From contig JAKFFO010000070.1 of the NCBI GenBank assembly GCA_036675035.1, positions 1 through 23,656 of the forward strand: a stretch of DNA of 23,656 nt, given 5' to 3'. Below the pieces are notes generated by a model, which worked only from the letters and a program-made list of their open reading frames with translations, was not told where the DNA came from and made no database searches. The DNA is from MESE01 sp036675035. Its GTDB lineage: Bacteria > Pseudomonadota > Gammaproteobacteria > Burkholderiales > Burkholderiaceae_D. The position numbers and the translations under genes were made by a program. Positions 1-6,745 of this stretch are shown here, piece by piece; within the stretch, counting starts at the first letter, position 1; each line of letters starts with the position of its first letter.

Positions 1-914
1 AGCGCCATCAGATCCTGCAGATAGCTTTGCGCCAGCAGAAAGATGGTGGCGCCGCAGACCGCGCCGTACATCGTACCCATGCCACCGATCACCACGATCA
101 ACAGGATGTCGATCATGATCTCGAACGATAGCGACGTATCCGGACCGTTATAGCGCAACCACAATGCCAGCATGCATCCGGCCAGCGTCGCGAATCCGGC
201 GGCCAGCACGTTGGACAGGGTGCGAAAAACCACGGTGCGATAGCCGATGGCTTCGGCGCGGAAATCGTTTTCGCGGATTGCCTGCAGCACGCGTCCGAAC
301 GGTGAATTCACGATGCGCAGCATTGCCAGGAACAACAGCACTGCGCAGGCGAATACGATGTAATAGCTGATGAACCGGCCATTCAGCGTCGCGCCGAGAA
401 AGGGTTCTTCGAGCAGACGATAGCCGGGCGTCAGGATTTCCGGCAACCTGAAATTCAATCCGTCTTCGCCGCCGGTGATTTCCGACAGCTGCGACGCCAG
501 CGTCTGGAATGCCGATGCCACTGCCAGCGTGATCATTGCGTAAAAAATTGCGCGTACCCGCAATGAAAACAAGCCGATCACCAGCGACAGCACCACCGAT
601 AATGCAACAGATGCAAGGACGCCTGCCAGCAGCGCTTCCCAGGACGGACCCATGCGGACGCTGGCGATCGACACGCCGTATGCGCCGATGCCGAAGAACA
701 TGGTGTGCGCAAATGACACGATGCCGGTATAACCGAGCAGCAGGTCGTAACTGGCAACCAGGACGATAAAGATCAGAATCTTTGCTGCGACATTCAGCGC
801 TTTCGCACCGGGAAACAGGAAAGGCGCGAATGCCAGCCCGAGCAAAATCAGCAACAGGACAACGACCAGCACGCGGCTGCGCGGCAGGTCGTGCGAAAGC
901 ATGCGCGTAATCAT
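1..914 (-). CDS. livM: Branched-chain amino acid ABC transporter permease LivM (C-terminus cut by window edge)
   Basis: Inner-membrane permease of a HAAT-family (branched-chain/hydrophobic amino acid) ABC importer; it pairs with LivH to form the channel. I translated it directly from the minus strand: 304 codons are present and the frame is open off the left edge. The ATG at 914 overlaps the livH stop as ATGA, which implies translational coupling; an in-frame ATG at 902 is the alternative start. Family motifs are visible: GYTGIVSFAH at residues 61-70 followed by GIGAYG, then EAIGYRT about two thirds in, and IGGMGTMYGAVCG near the end of the visible part. Several hydrophobic membrane segments alternate with short loops. 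The family is usually 300-360 residues, so only a short tail is missing. Transported substrate cannot be told from sequence. Confidence 0.93.
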   Translation of the reverse strand, partial: MITRMLSHDLPRSRVLVVVLLLILLGLAFAPFLFPGAKALNVAAKILIFIVLVASYDLLLGYTGIVSFAHTMFFGIGAYGVSIASVRMGPSWEALLAGVLASVALSVVLSLVIGLFSLRVRAIFYAMITLAVASAFQTLASQLSEITGGEDGLNFRLPEILTPGYRLLEEPFLGATLNGRFISYYIVFACAVLLFLAMLRIVNSPFGRVLQAIRENDFRAEAIGYRTVVFRTLSNVLAAGFATLAGCMLALWLRYNGPDTSLSFEIMIDILLIVVIGGMGTMYGAVCGATIFLLAQSYLQDLMA

Positions 915-1933
915 CGATTGGTCACCGGGTAGACACCTTGCGGGCGCCAAAGCAGGATGGCGACCATCAGGAGAATGTTCGAAAATAGCGCGACTTTCGG
1001 CGCCAGGAATCCGGCGTAGTTCGCCAACAGGCCTACCAGCAATGCGCCGAGAAAACAGCCGCCGGTCGAACCGAGGCCGCCGATGATGATGACGATGAAA
1101 ATCAGAACATTGACGTGTGCGCCCATCTGCGGGATCACGTTTTGCTGATACAGTCCCCACATCACGCCGCCCAGTCCCGCCAATGCCGAACCGGCAACGA
1201 ATACGCCGACGAACAGGCGCTTGATCGGGTAGCCAAGGCTTTCAACCATTTCACGATCCTGCACGCCGGCACGAATCAGCAGGCCCAGCTTGGTGCGATT
1301 CAACACCAGCACCAACCCGGCAAACACCGCAAATCCGACCAGTACCGCCAGCAATCGGTATTTTTCAATTGCCGCGTCGCCAAAGAATATCGCTCCGCGT
1401 AACGATGTCGGCAGCGGCAGCGCAATCTGCTGCGGTCCCCACAGCATCTTGATCATCTCTTCGCCGACCACCATGCCGCCCATCGTGATCAGTATCTGCA
1501 TCAGATGCAACCCGTACACCTTGCGCACCAGCACCCGTTCGAAGATCAACCCGAGGGCGCCGGCCGCCGCCATTGCGGCCAGCATTGCGACTCCGATTGC
1601 CGCGAGATTCCAACCCAGGTGGTCGACTGTGGTCCATCCCGGCAGCGCGCCCAGCACCGAAACTGCGACAAACGCGCCCAGTGCGATGAATACCCCGTGC
1701 CCGAAATTCAATACATCCATCAAGCCGAAGATCAGCGTCAAGCCGGATGCAATGATGAAGATGATCATGCCCATTGCAAGACCTGCGGCAGTCAGTGTGA
1801 GCCAGGTCGACGCCGAGCCGATAAACGGCATTGCCAGCAACGCCAGCGCCGGTACCAGCAACAACGGTATCCAGTCGATCCGGGTCGCAGGCATCAGCGG
1901 CAACTGCGTCAATTTTATCGGAATGGCACTCAT
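911..1933 (-). CDS. livH: Branched-chain amino acid ABC transporter permease LivH
   Basis: Second inner-membrane permease of the importer, 340 residues. The conserved LivH signature MDVLNFGHG lies at residues 72-80, and GGLGSTGGCFLGALLVG near the C-terminus matches the family's cytoplasmic-loop and helix motif. Most of the protein is hydrophobic with about eight or nine membrane segments. It carries about 45 residues ahead of the usual family start, including one extra hydrophobic stretch at residues 21-39, which may be an additional helix. A GAGG ribosome-binding site sits 5 bases upstream of the ATG at 1933. The stop overlaps the livM start by four bases, and livF ends 7 bases upstream, so it is transcribed within the liv operon. 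Confidence 0.95.
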   Translation of the reverse strand: MSAIPIKLTQLPLMPATRIDWIPLLLVPALALLAMPFIGSASTWLTLTAAGLAMGMIIFIIASGLTLIFGLMDVLNFGHGVFIALGAFVAVSVLGALPGWTTVDHLGWNLAAIGVAMLAAMAAAGALGLIFERVLVRKVYGLHLMQILITMGGMVVGEEMIKMLWGPQQIALPLPTSLRGAIFFGDAAIEKYRLLAVLVGFAVFAGLVLVLNRTKLGLLIRAGVQDREMVESLGYPIKRLFVGVFVAGSALAGLGGVMWGLYQQNVIPQMGAHVNVLIFIVIIIGGLGSTGGCFLGALLVGLLANYAGFLAPKVALFSNILLMVAILLWRPQGVYPVTNR

Positions 1934-1940
1934 GGAATCC

Positions 1941-2678
1941 TCATTGGTGGGCAGTCAGCGACAGGCCGAGCAGGCGGGTCTGCAGCGCATCGTCATCGGC
2001 CAGCTCGGCCATCGATCCGCGATGCACGATTTTGCCATCGTCCATGACCGCAACGGTGTCGCCCAGTTGCCTGGCAAAATTGAAGTTTTGCTCGACCAGC
2101 AAAATCGTGGTGTCGGTCTGCTTCAGTTCGCGAAATGCGGCAATCATGTTTGCGATGATGGCAGGCGCGAGCCCCTTGCTGGGTTCATCGATCAGTAACA
2201 ACTTGCGCGGTTCGACGATGGCACGCGATACCGCCAGCATCTGTTTTTGTCCGCCCGATAATTTGCCGGCCGGGTGCAGCCAGAATTTTTTGATGGCCGG
2301 GAACAGGTCGAATATCCAGTCCAGGCGTTTGGCATCGATATCTTCAACATGCCTGGCACCGCGCGCGGCAAGCACCATGTTGTCCTTCACGCTCAGGTCT
2401 GAAAAGATTCCCATGCTTTCCGGCACATACGCAATGCCGAGCTGCGCGATATCCGGCGTCGATCTGCCGGTGATGTCATGGCCGTCGAACGTGACGCTGC
2501 CATGCGATGCGTGCCACAATCCCATGATGGTGCGCAGCGTGGTGGTTTTGCCGGCGCCATTGCGCCCGAGCAGCATCGTCAGTTGCCCGCGCGGGACTTC
2601 AAGGTCGACTCCGTGCAGGATATGATAGGCGCCGATATGGGTTTGCACCGCCGACAGTTTCAGCAATGGCGCATTCAT
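1941..2678 (-). CDS. livF: Branched-chain amino acid ABC transporter ATP-binding protein LivF
   Basis: One of the two cytoplasmic ATPases that drive the importer, 245 residues, the usual length. Walker A GRNGAGKT is at residues 38-45, the ABC signature LSGGQKQ starts at 140, Walker B LLLIDEPSKGL starts at 160, and the VEQN motif typical of LivF in place of the H-loop histidine is at about 195-198. The ATG at 2678 overlaps the livG stop as ATGA, implying coupled translation with its partner ATPase; livH follows after 7 bases. The short linker and the lack of a regulatory C-terminal domain are typical of LivF and separate it from LivG. Confidence 0.96.
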   Translation of the reverse strand: MNAPLLKLSAVQTHIGAYHILHGVDLEVPRGQLTMLLGRNGAGKTTTLRTIMGLWHASHGSVTFDGHDITGRSTPDIAQLGIAYVPESMGIFSDLSVKDNMVLAARGARHVEDIDAKRLDWIFDLFPAIKKFWLHPAGKLSGGQKQMLAVSRAIVEPRKLLLIDEPSKGLAPAIIANMIAAFRELKQTDTTILLVEQNFNFARQLGDTVAVMDDGKIVHRGSMAELADDDALQTRLLGLSLTAHQ

Positions 2679-3466
2679 GCTGCCTCCTCGGTCGGAACCT
2701 GGCCCAGATACGCCTGTTGCACAATCGGCGATGCGATGACCGCGTCCGGCTCGCCGTCCGCCATCAGCGTACCGTTATGCAAGACGATGATCCGGTCGGC
2801 CAGTTCGCGCACCACATCCATCTTGTGCTCAACCAGCAGAATCGTTTTGTCGCGGCGCGTTTTCAGGGTGCGGATCAGATCGAGGATGACCGGCACTTCA
2901 TCCACGCTCATGCCGGCGGTAGGTTCATCAAACATGTACACCTCGGGATCCAGTGCCATCAACATGCCGACTTCCAGCTTGCGCTGATCGCCATGCGGTA
3001 ATGCCGACGCGTGCACATCGTGTTTGTCGGCCAATGCGACGTCATTCAGCACTTGCTCGGCGCGTTCGACCAGTGCCTTGTGATCGCTCCACACGTTCCA
3101 CAAGTCGAGGCCCAAACCGCGGCGCGATTGCAGCGCGAGCCGCACGTTTTCCAGTACCGTGAGATTCGGGAACAGACTGGTCAACTGAAAGGCGCGCCCC
3201 AGCCCGGCATGTGTTCGCGCCGAAGCCGGCAAGCCGGCGAGGTCGCGCCCGTTCAGCAATACCTGTCCGGCGCTCGGCTTTAGCTGTCCGGAAATAAGGT
3301 TGAAATAAGTTGTTTTTCCAGCGCCGTTCGGTCCGACGATTGCCGTCAGCGTGCCCGGTTTGAAAGCGCATGAAACGGCATTGACCGCAACATGGCCGCC
3401 GAAGCGTATGGTCAGCTCGCGCGTTTCAAGCGATATGGCGCTGCGGTCCGATAGATGCAAAGACAT
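2675..3466 (-). CDS. livG: Branched-chain amino acid ABC transporter ATP-binding protein LivG
   Basis: Second cytoplasmic ATPase of the importer, 263 residues. Walker A GPNGAGKT is at residues 45-52, Walker B VYMFDEPTAGM begins at 176 and the H-loop histidine is H214 in VEHKMD. The ABC signature is degenerate: LPHGDQRKLE at 156-165 instead of LSGGQ, the form normally seen in LivG (LSYGDQ-like). The C-terminal segment after the H-loop, ending IVQQAYLGQ, is the LivG-specific end (BCA_ABC_TP_C-like). The ribosome-binding site before the ATG at 3466 is weak. It is separated from livK by 126 bases that contain a strong hairpin. Confidence 0.96.
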   Translation of the reverse strand: MSLHLSDRSAISLETRELTIRFGGHVAVNAVSCAFKPGTLTAIVGPNGAGKTTYFNLISGQLKPSAGQVLLNGRDLAGLPASARTHAGLGRAFQLTSLFPNLTVLENVRLALQSRRGLGLDLWNVWSDHKALVERAEQVLNDVALADKHDVHASALPHGDQRKLEVGMLMALDPEVYMFDEPTAGMSVDEVPVILDLIRTLKTRRDKTILLVEHKMDVVRELADRIIVLHNGTLMADGEPDAVIASPIVQQAYLGQVPTEEAA

Positions 3467-3546
3467 TGCAAAGTCCCGCTGTTATTGATGTCGTCGCCGG
3501 CAAACATGCGAACTGCTAACGCGTGTTGCGAGCTCATGAGTCGCGC

Positions 3547-3580
3547 GAAACTGCCTCCTCCCTACGGCGGAGACAGTTTC
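3547..3580 (-). promoter_or_regulatory. Intercistronic hairpin between livK and livG
   Basis: A 12-base stem: GAAACTGCCTCC at 3547-3558 and GGAGACAGTTTC at 3569-3580, with a 10-base loop. The single mismatch is C/A on the plus strand but a G-U wobble in minus-strand RNA, so the structure fits the liv transcript. No U-run follows it in the minus direction, so it does not look like a full terminator. It may be an attenuating or 3'-end-protecting hairpin that lets the binding protein be made in excess of the membrane parts; that role is inferred. Confidence 0.6.
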
Positions 3581-3592
3581 CCATTTTTCAGA

Positions 3593-4762
3593 CTAGTGCT
3601 TGTTGCGGATCGGCACGTTCATTTCTTCCGGCTTGATCTCGCGGACCAGCTCCGGAACGCCCCATGCGAATGCCGGATCGGCCTTGATCTTGAAGTGATA
3701 CATCGATTGCATGGCCTGGTGATCTTCCTTGCGGAAGGTCATTTTGCCTTTCGGTGTATCAAAGCTCATTCCTTCCATGGTCGCGATCAGCTTCTCCGTA
3801 TTGGTATTGCCCCCGGTCTTCTTGAGTGCTTCTACCAGTGCAATACCGGCCGACATGCCGCCGGCCGTGAAGAAGTCGGGCGGCGTCTGATAGCGTTTGT
3901 CATGCTCGCTCACCAGCCAGTTGTTAATCGGATTTTTCGGAATGCCGAAATAATAATAAGCGGCGCCTTCCATTCCGGGGAAATTCTTGTATGCGACCAT
4001 CGCTGGCAGGATATTGCCGCCGGTGGCGATCTCGATGCCATAGCGCTTCGGATCGAGGTCGGCAATCTTGAATGGATTGCCGCCGGCCCAGATGATGAAT
4101 ATCACTTTGCGGCCCGGCTTGTCTTTCAGCGAATCGAACAACCGCTGCGCGCCGGCAGTGAAGTCGGTGGTATTGCCGGGCAAGTATTCTTCATGCACCA
4201 GCTTGGCGTTTTTGAGCGCATCCTTGAATGCCTTGACGCCATCACGGCCGAACGCGGTATCTTGAGCCATGGTGGCGATCGTCACGCCGGCTTTGTCCAG
4301 CGCGACCGCATTGGAAATCGCATCTTGCGAAGAATTGCGGCCGGTGCGGAAGATATAGCGATTCCATTTGTCACCGGTAATCGCATCAGCTACCGCCGGT
4401 TCGACCAACAGGATTTTTTTGTATTCTTCAGCAACTGGAAGCATCGCAAGCGCGACACCGGAGCTGGTGGGACCGACTGCGATATCCGCATTGTCATCGG
4501 CGTAGGCTGCGGCCAGTTGGGATTTACCGATATCCGGCTTGCCCTGGTTGTCCTTTTCGATCACGACCAGCTTATTGCCGTTGACTTGCATGGTGCCGCC
4601 GGTCGCATATTCGAGTCCCATCATCAGGCCAATATGCGTTTGTTTTGCATACGCTTCGAGCGGGCCGGTCTTGTCGTAGACGTGTGCAATTCTAATGTCT
4701 TTGGCTTGCAGGCCGGCAGCGCAGCACAGCAGGGTTACTGCGGCGATCAGGTGATTTTTCAT
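3593..4762 (-). CDS. livK: Periplasmic substrate-binding protein of the liv importer
   Basis: Captures the substrate in the periplasm and delivers it to LivH/LivM. With the start at 4762 it is 389 residues and opens with a clear Sec signal peptide: K3 near the N-terminus, a hydrophobic core, and cleavage expected after AAGLQA, about residue 20. A good AGAGGAAG ribosome-binding site lies 8 bases upstream; the longer frame to 4876 has no such support. The mature part, beginning KDIRIAHVYDKTGPLEAY, is a Peripla_BP_6-type leucine/isoleucine/valine-binding fold with AVGPTSSG near residues 96-103. It is the first gene of the operon. The name livK is used at family level only: aromatic or other hydrophobic substrates are also possible. 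Confidence 0.93.
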   Translation of the reverse strand: MKNHLIAAVTLLCCAAGLQAKDIRIAHVYDKTGPLEAYAKQTHIGLMMGLEYATGGTMQVNGNKLVVIEKDNQGKPDIGKSQLAAAYADDNADIAVGPTSSGVALAMLPVAEEYKKILLVEPAVADAITGDKWNRYIFRTGRNSSQDAISNAVALDKAGVTIATMAQDTAFGRDGVKAFKDALKNAKLVHEEYLPGNTTDFTAGAQRLFDSLKDKPGRKVIFIIWAGGNPFKIADLDPKRYGIEIATGGNILPAMVAYKNFPGMEGAAYYYFGIPKNPINNWLVSEHDKRYQTPPDFFTAGGMSAGIALVEALKKTGGNTNTEKLIATMEGMSFDTPKGKMTFRKEDHQAMQSMYHFKIKADPAFAWGVPELVREIKPEEMNVPIRNKH

Positions 4763-5185
4763 TATGGTGTCTTCCTCTGAATTGATGAATCCCGTATGGA
4801 ATTCTTCAGCGCAAAAGATTAACCGAATGAAACCGGTTGGGTAAGGTGGTAGAACTACGATGGCAGGCGCGCGCAAGTGTCAGCGGCGGTTACTCGACTA
4901 TTTGATGCGGCAGTGCAGCATCGATTGGCTTCGACCAGTCTGCATTTCCAGCGAGGTGGAACGATTTCTTCGCCGGATGAAGATGAAATTGATCCGCAAC
5001 AGGAAATAAGGCGCAAGGATCGCTGCAGGACAGCAGTTTCCGGGGTGCGTTACCCTTGCGGGCCTTGCAAGCCGCGTTTTTCGTATGATGTCGCAGCCGG
5101 CTTCATATCGGATTCAGACGAAAAAATTCGGGCGCAGCCAAACGCTGCGTCCGAATTTCGCACCCATCGATGATGAATGGTTGTA
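4763..5185. other. Intergenic region upstream of livK
   Basis: These 423 bases separate livK from the small lipoprotein gene. The side nearest 5185 holds that gene's intrinsic terminator (5121-5158). The livK promoter should lie here, but I see no convincing -35/-10 pair. A short inverted repeat, AACCG at 4821-4825 and CGGTT at 4834-4838, lies about 60-75 bases upstream of the livK start and could be an operator. A plus-strand open frame (4877-5173) runs through the terminator and has no ribosome-binding site or recognisable sequence; I do not call it a gene. Confidence 0.5.
5121..5158 (-). terminator. Intrinsic terminator of the serine-rich lipoprotein gene
   Basis: Arms AAATTCGGGCGCAGC (5124-5138) and GCTGCGTCCGAATTT (5144-5158) form a 15-base stem with one mismatch on the plus strand (G opposite T). 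The loop is 5 bases. In minus-strand RNA the stem is followed by six U (plus-strand A-run 5121-5126), which gives a textbook Rho-independent terminator about 30 bases after the stop codon at 5186. Confidence 0.85.
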
Positions 5186-5464
5186 TTACTTGCTGCTTGA
5201 TCCGTTCGTTGCTGGTGTACCCGAGGTACCGGTAGATTGTCCAGGAGTCGCGGCGCCTGGCGCTTTATACGTGCCGGAAGTGGTCGGAGATCCGGGAGCG
5301 GAAGACGCGCCGGAAGATGAACTGCTCGACGATTTATCGGAGGTAACTCCCGACGAAGAGCCTGAGCTCATGCTGCCGGAACTGGACTTCTTCGCGCCCG
5401 AGTCCATGGCGCCACAAGCGCCAAGCGCGAAAACGCATGCGATAGGCATGATCCATTTATTCAT
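5186..5464 (-). CDS. Small serine-rich lipoprotein, unknown function
   Basis: A 92-residue predicted lipoprotein. The start at 5464 is favoured by a strong AAGGAG ribosome-binding site about 6 bases upstream; the frame extending to 5515 lacks one. The signal peptide (MNKWIMPIACVFALGAC) ends in a lipobox LGAC at residues 14-17, with C17 as the lipidation site. Gly at +2 argues for outer-membrane sorting. The mature part is low-complexity: residues 22-57 are mostly Ser/Gly with a few Lys/Asp, then a Pro/Thr/Gly/Ala-rich tail to 92. I see no enzymatic motif and do not recognise a named family. A strong dedicated terminator and its own leader suggest a genuine single-gene unit. It may be a surface or spacer-type protein, but that is speculation. 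Confidence 0.8.
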   Translation of the reverse strand: MNKWIMPIACVFALGACGAMDSGAKKSSSGSMSSGSSSGVTSDKSSSSSSSGASSAPGSPTTSGTYKAPGAATPGQSTGTSGTPATNGSSSK

Positions 5465-5853
5465 AAAAAGCTCCTTAAAGAATTTAAACGAGGAAAGTAG
5501 CGGCACACACCACATACGCGCCGAGACGTTGTGTTTGCATTAAGTAGAATCGAAATCAAGATGAGAAGTTCCTAGGAATTTTTTTATAAATTTACAAGAG
5601 ATTGATATGCGTCAATGCCGTCACTGTCCAACAAGAATTGATTGACATGCATGGAAGAGCGCGTCGCCATGACTGAAGTGATCATGGTTTTGTTCCGTCA
5701 GATTGGCGCGCAGCCGTGTCATGGGCATCAAAAATTTCGCGATACCGGATCTTTTTTACCGGTGCAGTGCGGGAATGGAGTTGCGTCTGCCGCACGCCTG
5801 ATTTCGGCCGTATGAGATCATTTGCGCTCCAGGACAATCGGAATGCGTGAAAC
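5465..5853. other. Divergent intergenic region between lipoprotein gene and oxidoreductase gene
   Basis: These 389 bases hold the 5' ends of two divergent genes. The notable elements are the FNR/Anr-like box at 5602-5615 and an AT-rich stretch with TATAAA on the minus strand at 5588-5583 that could be a -10 box for the lipoprotein gene. A 54-codon plus-strand frame (5651-5815) has no ribosome-binding site and no recognisable sequence. I see nothing else. Confidence 0.5.
5602..5615. promoter_or_regulatory. FNR/Anr-like box
   Basis: TTGATATGCGTCAA matches the CRP/FNR-family anaerobic consensus TTGAY-N4-RTCAA at every fixed position. The centre is about 144 bases upstream of the lipoprotein start and about 245 bases upstream of the oxidoreductase start. 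Relative to a possible minus-strand TATAAA (5588-5583) it would sit near -32, not the ideal -41.5, so it may repress or not be used. Single 14-base matches occur by chance. Confidence 0.35.
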
Positions 5854-6729
5854 ATGAACACAAAAACCAGGATTGGATTCATCGGTGTCGGTGCGATGGG
5901 TATGGCGATGGCAAAGAATTTGCATCGCAAGGATTTCAATATCGGCGTACGTGACGTACGAGTGGAAGCAGAGCGGGAGGCGCGTGAATTTGGCATGGCA
6001 GTTTCCGAGTCGCCTGCCGAACTCGCATCGCAGAGTGACCTGCTGGTCGTCGTGGTGCTCAATGCGCAGCAGATCGATGAAGTATTGTTCGGTGCGGGCG
6101 GGGTCTTGGATTCAAACCCATCCGGAAAAACCGTCATGCTCTGTTCGACCATCGCGCCGCAAGATACGATCCGCTTTGCAAGGCAGCTTGCGCAGGCAGG
6201 CATGGAAACGATCGATGCGCCGATTTCGGGTGGGCCGGTACGCGCCGGATCAGGCGCGATCAGCATGATGCTGGCAGGTCGGGCGGAAGTGATTGAGCGG
6301 CATGATGCGATTCTGGCGGCAATGAGCGACAAGCGATTCCGCGTCGGAGAAGAGATCGGCGCCGGCGCGAAAACCAAACTGGTCAACAATCTTCTGGCAG
6401 GCGCCAACCTGGTCGCCGGAGCGGAAGCCATGGCGCTCGGCATGAAAGCCGGACTCGACCCGCATCTGCTATTCGAGGTAATTTGCGCATCCAGCGGGGC
6501 GTCGTGGATGTTTCAGGACCGCATGGCCCGGATACTGCAAAACGATTTTGAGCCGCGCGCCTTTGCCCACATCCTGACCAAGGATATGGCACTCGCAACG
6601 GCAATGGCCGATGCGGTAAATTACGATACGCCTATCGGCGACGCGGCATTGGCGGTTTTCAAGGAAACGCTCGCCCGCGGTTGGGGCGAGCTCGACGACG
6701 CGGCGGTAATGAAGACTTATATGCCGTAG
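5854..6729 (+). CDS. 3-hydroxyisobutyrate dehydrogenase-family NAD(P)-dependent oxidoreductase
   Basis: A 291-residue beta-hydroxyacid dehydrogenase that should oxidise a short 3-hydroxy acid with NAD(P). Family features appear in order: Rossmann motif GFIGVGAMG with the GxGxxG glycines at 11, 13 and 16; the substrate-binding motif DAPISGGPVRAGSG at 121-134; and the catalytic lysine K175 in KLVNN, with N178/N179 in contact positions. Length is normal for the family. The start is the family-typical one, although the upstream ribosome-binding site is weak. The substrate could be 3-hydroxyisobutyrate, tartronate semialdehyde, L-threonate or a similar acid, and neighbours do not decide. It stands alone, divergent from the lipoprotein gene and convergent with topB with only 16 bases between the stops. 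Confidence 0.9.
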   Translation: MNTKTRIGFIGVGAMGMAMAKNLHRKDFNIGVRDVRVEAEREAREFGMAVSESPAELASQSDLLVVVVLNAQQIDEVLFGAGGVLDSNPSGKTVMLCSTIAPQDTIRFARQLAQAGMETIDAPISGGPVRAGSGAISMMLAGRAEVIERHDAILAAMSDKRFRVGEEIGAGAKTKLVNNLLAGANLVAGAEAMALGMKAGLDPHLLFEVICASSGASWMFQDRMARILQNDFEPRAFAHILTKDMALATAMADAVNYDTPIGDAALAVFKETLARGWGELDDAAVMKTYMP

Positions 6730-6745
6730 CGCCGGGCACCCGCCA

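Noticed and set aside
3455..4780. 441-codon plus-strand open frame opposite livK
   Set aside because: Antisense to a gene with signal peptide, ribosome-binding site and clear family motifs; the translation resembles no protein family and is rich in residues expected from an opposite-strand reading.
4877..5173. 98-codon plus-strand open frame upstream of livK
   Set aside because: No ribosome-binding site, no recognisable sequence, and it reads through the lipoprotein gene's terminator stem.
5651..5815. 54-codon plus-strand small ORF before the oxidoreductase
   Set aside because: No ribosome-binding site, and Gly/Ala/Arg content typical of random frames; it could be tested by ribosome profiling but has no support here.
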